Shown: one piece after another, positions 44,417-48,586 of the stretch
How the letters are laid out: each line of letters opens with the position of its first letter
How positions within the stretch are numbered: position 1 is the stretch's first letter
Source of the DNA: Xanthobacter autotrophicus
Lineage (GTDB): Bacteria; Pseudomonadota; Alphaproteobacteria; Rhizobiales; Xanthobacteraceae
Assembly: GCF_030015065.1 (NCBI RefSeq)
Contig: NZ_JAIVFN010000020.1
Span: 1 to 48,586, forward strand
Direction: 5' to 3'
DNA length: 48,586 nucleotides
Made by a program: the position numbers and the translations under genes
Notes under the pieces: model-generated
The model's database searches: none
Seen by the model: only the letters and a program-made list of their open reading frames with translations
What the model was told of the DNA's origin: nothing

Positions 44417-44576
44417 GGCGGGCCATGCTCACGCCATCGTGCGCGGCGGGGCCGTAACAACGCCCCGCTGCCCTGCGTAATGGAGACGGAATGGCCAGCG
44501 ACATGGCCTTGCCGTTCGGGACGGGGAGCCCATGCTCCACCCACCATGCGCAGCCAAGGACGCGAGCGAACGCCCC

Positions 44577-45443
44577 ATGCCCCTCTTCCACGAACGATCC
44601 GGCAGGTTCAGCCCCGAGAAGACGCTGTTCCTCGTCGCCACGATGCTGCCGGCGGTCTGGCTCGCGGGCCTTGCCGCCAACGGCATGCTTGGCGCGCGGC
44701 CCTGGACCGAGGCCATCCACTTCACCGGGCTGTGGGCCATCCGCTTCCTCGCCGTGACCCTCGCCATCACGCCGCTGCGCCGGCTTTTGTCTTATCCCAA
44801 GCTCTATTTCGGGCGCCGCACCTTCGGCCTCGCGGCGCTGTTCTACGCCGCCTTCCACCTGCTGCTGTTCGTCGTGGACCAGGGCGCCGGGCGGGCGCTG
44901 AGCGAGATCGTGATGCGCATCTATCTCACCATCGGCGCGGTGGCGCTGGCGCTGCTCATCGCGCTGGGCTCCACCTCGTTCGACGGTGCCATCCGCCGGC
45001 TCGGAACGGAGCGGTGGAACCGGCTGCACATGGCAGTCTACGCCATCGCCATGCTGGGAGCGGTGCACTTTTTCCTGCAATCGAAGCTCGACGTGACCGA
45101 GCCGGTGCTGATGGCCGGCCTGTTCGTATTCCTGTTCGCCTATCGCGTCGCCTTCCGCCTCGCCGGCGACGTGCCGCCGCTAGGCGTCGCCGGCCTCGCC
45201 GTGCTGTCCGCCGTGCTGACGGCGGGGGTGGAAGTGCTGTGGTATGGCCTCGCCACGCGGGTGGATCCGTGGCTGGTGGCGCAGGCGAACCTCTCCTTCG
45301 ATCTCGGCCCGCGCCCGGCCTGGTGGGTGCTGGGGGCGGGGCTCGCCCTGGCCGTGCTCGCCGCCCAGCGGCGGGAGGAGGCCCCCGCGCGCGGCCGTCG
45401 CCGGACCGCTCCGGCGACACAGACGAAGATCGAAGCCTCCTGA
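44577..45443 (+). CDS. msrQ: MsrQ-type haem-binding membrane subunit
   Basis: MsrQ passes electrons from the membrane to MsrP, which repairs oxidised methionines of periplasmic proteins. The 288-residue protein has about six hydrophobic segments in the ferric-reductase-like arrangement (ATMLPAVWLAGL, GLWAIRFLAVTLAIT, LAALFYAAFHLLLFVV, ALALLIALG, MAVYAIAMLGAVHFFL and later helices), with candidate haem His in FYAAFHLLLF, ERWNRLHMAVY and GAVHFFLQSK. I used the ATG at 44577 (MPLFHERSG); an ATG at 44532 with GGGGAG only three bases before it would add 15 residues. The catalytic partner msrP is not adjacent in this window. Confidence 0.85.
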   Translation: MPLFHERSGRFSPEKTLFLVATMLPAVWLAGLAANGMLGARPWTEAIHFTGLWAIRFLAVTLAITPLRRLLSYPKLYFGRRTFGLAALFYAAFHLLLFVVDQGAGRALSEIVMRIYLTIGAVALALLIALGSTSFDGAIRRLGTERWNRLHMAVYAIAMLGAVHFFLQSKLDVTEPVLMAGLFVFLFAYRVAFRLAGDVPPLGVAGLAVLSAVLTAGVEVLWYGLATRVDPWLVAQANLSFDLGPRPAWWVLGAGLALAVLAAQRREEAPARGRRRTAPATQTKIEAS

Positions 45444-45464
45444 GCGGCCGTGCCGCACGAAAAA

Positions 45465-45484
45465 GGGGGCGGTCGCCCGCCCCC
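45465..45484 (-). terminator. Intrinsic terminator downstream of acxC
   Basis: GGGGGCGG (45465-45472) pairs with CCGCCCCC (45477-45484) around TCGC. On the minus strand the hairpin is followed by TTTTT (45464-45460), a classic terminator 23 bases past the acxC stop. It is less likely to work for the convergent msrQ gene. Confidence 0.75.
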
Positions 45485-45507
45485 GTCTGCGCTTTAGTTC
45501 GATCGGA

Positions 45508-46014
45508 TCAGGCGTCGGCCCGCTCCGGCACCGGCAGGCCGAGCCACTCCTGGTAGAAGCCTTCGATATCCGGCGAGAAATCGTGGATCACCGGATACCA
45601 GGGGGTGGGCGCCTCCACATCATGAAGGGTGCCGCACTCGGGGCAGAAATATTCCCGGATCACCTGCCAGGACGGCGTCGGCGCCATGAGGCGGGGATAG
45701 ATCTCCTCCATCTTCTGCGGCGTGTCGCGCACATGGACGCGGGCGCTGAGCTTCCAATTGTCCTTGAAGTCGCAGAAATCGTGGCCGCATTCGCAGCGCA
45801 CGGTCCATTTTTTGGAGACCTTCTGCTGCACGATGAAGAGTTTCGGGCCAAGGGGCAGGATGATCCTGTCGTCCCACGGCACACGCTCCTGCAGGATCTC
45901 CACATAGGTCACGAACCGCTCGGGGTCCTTGGGGGTGGAGAGCATCTGGTGGAGCGTATCGGGATCAATCTTGCCTTCGACGAGATCGACGATCTTCGAG
46001 CGGGTATAGGCCAT
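45508..46014 (-). CDS. acxC: Acetone carboxylase gamma subunit
   Basis: Acetone carboxylase adds CO2 to acetone to give acetoacetate using ATP; the enzyme is an alpha2-beta2-gamma2 complex. The gamma subunit here has 168 residues, the length I recall for Xanthobacter, and contains two cysteine pairs (CECGHDFC and FCPECG) that look like a zinc-binding site. Beginning YTRSKIVDLVEGKIDPDTLHQMLSTPKDPERF is characteristic. GGAGGA lies eight bases upstream of the ATG at 46014. It follows the alpha gene after 81 bases that contain a terminator-like hairpin. Confidence 0.95.
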   Translation of the reverse strand: MAYTRSKIVDLVEGKIDPDTLHQMLSTPKDPERFVTYVEILQERVPWDDRIILPLGPKLFIVQQKVSKKWTVRCECGHDFCDFKDNWKLSARVHVRDTPQKMEEIYPRLMAPTPSWQVIREYFCPECGTLHDVEAPTPWYPVIHDFSPDIEGFYQEWLGLPVPERADA

Positions 46015-46055
46015 GGGTGTTCCTCCAATTGATATTTGATTTCCCGGAAAAAAAC

Positions 46056-46085
46056 GGGCGGCAGCGACGGGCGTCGCCGCCGCCC
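46056..46085 (-). terminator. Terminator-like hairpin between acxB and acxC
   Basis: GGGCGGCAGCGAC (46056-46068) and GTCGCCGCCGCCC (46073-46085) pair over 13 positions around GGGC; the one mismatch is G-U in the minus-strand RNA. Read on the minus strand the stem is followed by GTTTTTTT (46055-46048). It starts 11 bases after the alpha stop, so it could reduce transcription of the gamma gene. Confidence 0.7.
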
Positions 46086-46095
46086 AGTGGAGGGA

Positions 46096-48426
46096 TCATT
46101 CCTCCACGAACTGCACGGTGTGCACGTCGGGCAGTTCGGAGATGTCCATGGAGTAGCGCGAGCCGTAGGTGGGCACGCCGATCTCCTCCTCCGGCAGGGT
46201 CCAGCTGTCGGGCAGGCTCCAGAAGGCGCGGAAGTCCTTCTCGAACTTCGGTCCCAGCTTGAAGGAGGCGGCGAACATCTGCCGCACCTGCGTGCCCGCA
46301 TCCTTGGCCAGGATCTTCTCCCGCTCGCCCTTCATCCACTCGGCGACCGGCACGGACTTGGCGATGCGGTCCTTGCGGATCTGCGCGCGGGCAGCAGCGG
46401 TGGCGGCCTCGTCCACCACATATTGCCCGTCCGCCCCCTTCCTCACCACGACGCCATAGACATCGCCGGCGAAGCGCTCCAGCACGTAGCCGCCATTGAT
46501 GTCGTCGGCCACCGCCTGCGGCTCGCGATCCAGCGGATCGCCGAAGCCGGGGCCGCCGCGCATGTAGTTGAGGTAGAGGTCGTAGTCGGAGAACATCTCC
46601 TCGGTGGTGATGGCCTGCTTGTCGCGCTTGATCAGGGCGTCGGGCAGCATGGCGTCCCAGGTGGGGTTCTCCGGATCGGTGTCGCCGCCGAGCGGGATCT
46701 CGGCGCCGGACGCGATCAGCTCCTTCAGGTTGGTCTTGTGGGCGGCGAAGCGATAGCCGGAGGCCGCCGGATAGCCGCCCATCAGCCCCCAGTCGGACGA
46801 GATGTGGCCGTTGCCCATGAAGAACATGGTCCAGTCCTTGGCGTTCCAGACCATGCGCAGGCTCTCGAAGCCGCAGCCGCCGCGATACTTGCCGGAGCCG
46901 CCCGAGGACGCCTTGATCTGCCGGCCGAGATAGACCAGCGGCTCCGCCAGTTCCCAGATCTCCATGTCGCCCATGTCGCCTTCCGGATTCCAGATGGCGG
47001 CGGCGTGCGACAGGCCGTCCTGCACCGCGGTGGCCCCGGTGCCGTTGGCGGCGCACTCGAACGAGTTCACGGCGTGGATCTCGTCGTACTGGTTGAAGCC
47101 GCCACCCTGCAGCCAGTTGGAGGTGTTGGCGTTGCCGGCATTGACCTCCTCCAGATAGCCGCGCCCGAAATAGGAGCGCGACAGGCCCCGCCACAGGGCC
47201 GTCCAGGCGGACACGAGGAAGTGCCAGCTATAGGAGAAGGCGACGCGGCGGTCGTCCGGGTTCATCCAGGTGCCCTTGGGCAGGCGGAACTCGGTGCCGT
47301 AGGCGGCGCCGTCGTTGATCATCTCGGACGGGATGAGGGTCTGGGTCATCATCACCCAGATGCCCGAGGTGAAGCTGACCTGGTGGGCGTTGTAAGTGTG
47401 CCAGCCCCAGCGGCTCGATCCCTCGAAATCGAGGCGCCAGGTGCCGTCCCGGCGGATGGTCATCTCGCAGGGGGCGTGCATGATGGTGTCGAGCTTGGCG
47501 AAATCGGAGGGCACCCGCACGTCCTCATGGGCGTAGGGCACGTCCACGAAGCCCACCTGCCGGTAGGTGCCGGGGATGGTCATGGCCTTGATGCGGGCCT
47601 GAAGGCCGAGCCGGCCGTGCTCCACCGCCTCGTAGGCGAACTTCCAGTAGGCCTCGATGCCCTCTTCCGCGACCACCTCTTCCACCAGCTTGCGGATCAT
47701 GTGACAGCCGGCGATGCGGGTGCGCTCGTCCAGCATCCAGTAGCGGGTGGTGCGCACCATGCGCTGGCTCTCGTGCAGCCAGTCGCGGAACAATTCATCG
47801 TTGGCGCCCACCTTGCGGCAGGTGATGGAATAGCCGTCGCCGAAGCGCTGCACCTGCCCCGTGGCCATGGAGCCCGGCCCCACCGCGCCGGTGTCGATGA
47901 CGTGGGTGACGCCACCCACCCAGCCGATCAGCTCACCCTCCCAGAAGATGGGAACGATGGTGTGGATGTCGCACGGGTGCACGTTTCCGATGAGGCTGTC
48001 GTTGTTGCAGAAGATGTCCTTGTCATGGACGCCGGGATTGGCCTCCCAATTGTTCTCGATCATGTATTTGATGGCGGCACCCATGGTTCCCACATGGATG
48101 ATGATGCCGGTGGAGGTGAGAAGGCTGTCGCCCGCGGCGTTGTAGAGGGTGAAGCAAAGCTCGCCCTCCTGCTCCACGATGGGCGAGGCGGCGATCTTCT
48201 TGGCGGTCTCGCGGGCATCCACCACGCCGGCCCGCAGGCGCGAGAACAGCTTGTTGTAGAGGATGGGCTCGCTCTCGCGCAGCTCCAGTTTCTTCAGGCC
48301 GGCATACCGGCCGGTGGCCTTGGTGGCGGCCATGAGGCGGTCGCGATGCTCCTTCAGCGTCTCGCCGCCGCGCACGATGCCGCGCGTCGCACCCTCGAGG
48401 GTGCTCTGGTTCACAGTCACGTTCAT
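46096..48426 (-). CDS. acxB: Acetone carboxylase alpha subunit
   Basis: This is the subunit of the acetone-carboxylating complex that holds the metal site and completes C-C bond formation. The 776-residue length and family (hydantoinase B/oxoprolinase-like) match the Xanthobacter autotrophicus Py2 protein as I recall it. His150, Asp153 (VHPCDIH) and His175 (GVTHVID) sit where the published Mn ligands are. Hallmark stretches include TSTGIIIHVGTMGAAIKY near 105-122, RTRIAGCHMIRK near 235 and NGTGATAVQDGLSHAAAIWNPEGDMGDME near 465-493. AAGGA precedes the ATG at 48426. The beta gene acxA should lie upstream, beyond the right edge. Confidence 0.97.
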   Translation of the reverse strand: MNVTVNQSTLEGATRGIVRGGETLKEHRDRLMAATKATGRYAGLKKLELRESEPILYNKLFSRLRAGVVDARETAKKIAASPIVEQEGELCFTLYNAAGDSLLTSTGIIIHVGTMGAAIKYMIENNWEANPGVHDKDIFCNNDSLIGNVHPCDIHTIVPIFWEGELIGWVGGVTHVIDTGAVGPGSMATGQVQRFGDGYSITCRKVGANDELFRDWLHESQRMVRTTRYWMLDERTRIAGCHMIRKLVEEVVAEEGIEAYWKFAYEAVEHGRLGLQARIKAMTIPGTYRQVGFVDVPYAHEDVRVPSDFAKLDTIMHAPCEMTIRRDGTWRLDFEGSSRWGWHTYNAHQVSFTSGIWVMMTQTLIPSEMINDGAAYGTEFRLPKGTWMNPDDRRVAFSYSWHFLVSAWTALWRGLSRSYFGRGYLEEVNAGNANTSNWLQGGGFNQYDEIHAVNSFECAANGTGATAVQDGLSHAAAIWNPEGDMGDMEIWELAEPLVYLGRQIKASSGGSGKYRGGCGFESLRMVWNAKDWTMFFMGNGHISSDWGLMGGYPAASGYRFAAHKTNLKELIASGAEIPLGGDTDPENPTWDAMLPDALIKRDKQAITTEEMFSDYDLYLNYMRGGPGFGDPLDREPQAVADDINGGYVLERFAGDVYGVVVRKGADGQYVVDEAATAAARAQIRKDRIAKSVPVAEWMKGEREKILAKDAGTQVRQMFAASFKLGPKFEKDFRAFWSLPDSWTLPEEEIGVPTYGSRYSMDISELPDVHTVQFVEE

Positions 48427-48586
48427 GGGGTCGTTTCCTTTGAGTTCTTTTGAGTTGGCGTCCTTGGAAGTCGGATCTTGCGAGGCGCGATTTTGAAAGC
48501 CGGCGGTTGTCGGCCGTCGCCGCTCAAAGCCCTCTCCCGCTTGCGGGAGAGGGTTGGGAGGGGGGAATGGGGCGTTGCCACGACGA
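48427..48586. other. Upstream intergenic stretch of acxB at the window edge
   Basis: These 160 bases contain no coding sequence that I can support. They hold the palindrome at 48530-48553 and a duplicated TTGAGTT-like stretch at about 48439-48455. In Xanthobacter the acxA gene is expected upstream; its absence here means that it either begins beyond the edge or is placed elsewhere. Confidence 0.5.
48530..48553. repeat. Intergenic palindrome, copy 3 (perfect)
   Basis: CCCTCTCCCGC (48530-48540), central TT, GCGGGAGAGGG (48543-48553): perfect 11-base arms. It is the consensus form of the copies at 9-32 and 12199-12222. Confidence 0.7.

Noticed and set aside
46036-48453. 805-codon plus-strand frame opposite acxB
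   Set aside because: It is the complement of a firmly identified enzyme gene and has a His/Val/Gly-rich composition typical of an antisense frame.

Overview
The window is GC-rich, densely packed DNA from an alphaproteobacterium of the order Hyphomicrobiales, most likely a Xanthobacter or a close relative such as Azorhizobium or Ancylobacter. The main evidence is at the right end. The gene at 46096-48426 encodes a 776-residue acetone carboxylase alpha subunit with His150, Asp153 and His175 at the positions I recall as the metal ligands of the Xanthobacter autotrophicus Py2 enzyme, and a 168-residue gamma subunit follows it. The assignment rests on recognition and no database was searched. I saw no tRNA, rRNA, insertion sequence, prophage or CRISPR array.

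Layout. (1) 1-7600, plus strand: cyclopropane fatty acid synthase; then mutA, a small exported protein, mutB and an MBL-fold hydrolase (methylmalonyl-CoA mutase and companions); then an exported alpha/beta-hydrolase-like protein. (2) 7600-14210: dxs and two glycosyltransferases (GT2, GT9) on the minus strand, then a coupled plus-strand pair, a membrane-anchored alpha/beta hydrolase and an isoprenylcysteine methyltransferase-like membrane protein. (3) 14300-26630: an accessory catabolic locus. A divergent LysR regulator faces a minus-strand run of ten genes: Dabb protein, maleylacetate reductase, amidohydrolase, beta-hydroxyacid dehydrogenase, intradiol (hydroxyquinol-type) dioxygenase, FAD-linked oxidase and a four-gene ribose-type ABC importer; a YciI-like gene follows. 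(4) 26670-45440: mostly housekeeping: xseB, hisZ-hisG, pepN, glnE, a two-component system behind a DegP/HtrA protease, thiC with its TPP riboswitch, thyA, a DUF533-like repeat protein and msrQ. (5) 45500-48586: acetone carboxylase gamma and alpha genes on the minus strand; the beta gene would lie beyond the right edge.

How the genes fit together. MutA/MutB interconvert methylmalonyl-CoA and succinyl-CoA, the last step of propionyl-CoA use. The locus in (3) looks like one regulon that imports a sugar- or cyclitol-like or small cyclic compound and funnels it through a trihydroxybenzene-type intermediate (dioxygenase, then maleylacetate reductase) to 3-oxoadipate. The substrate is unknown, no ring hydroxylase is present, and this is the best candidate here for an undescribed pathway. 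Other notable points are a terminator-like hairpin between the acetone carboxylase alpha and gamma genes, a nested long palindrome and a small family of intergenic palindromes, 15-nt tandem repeats at the 5' ends of two catabolic genes, and a long-type HisG paired with HisZ.
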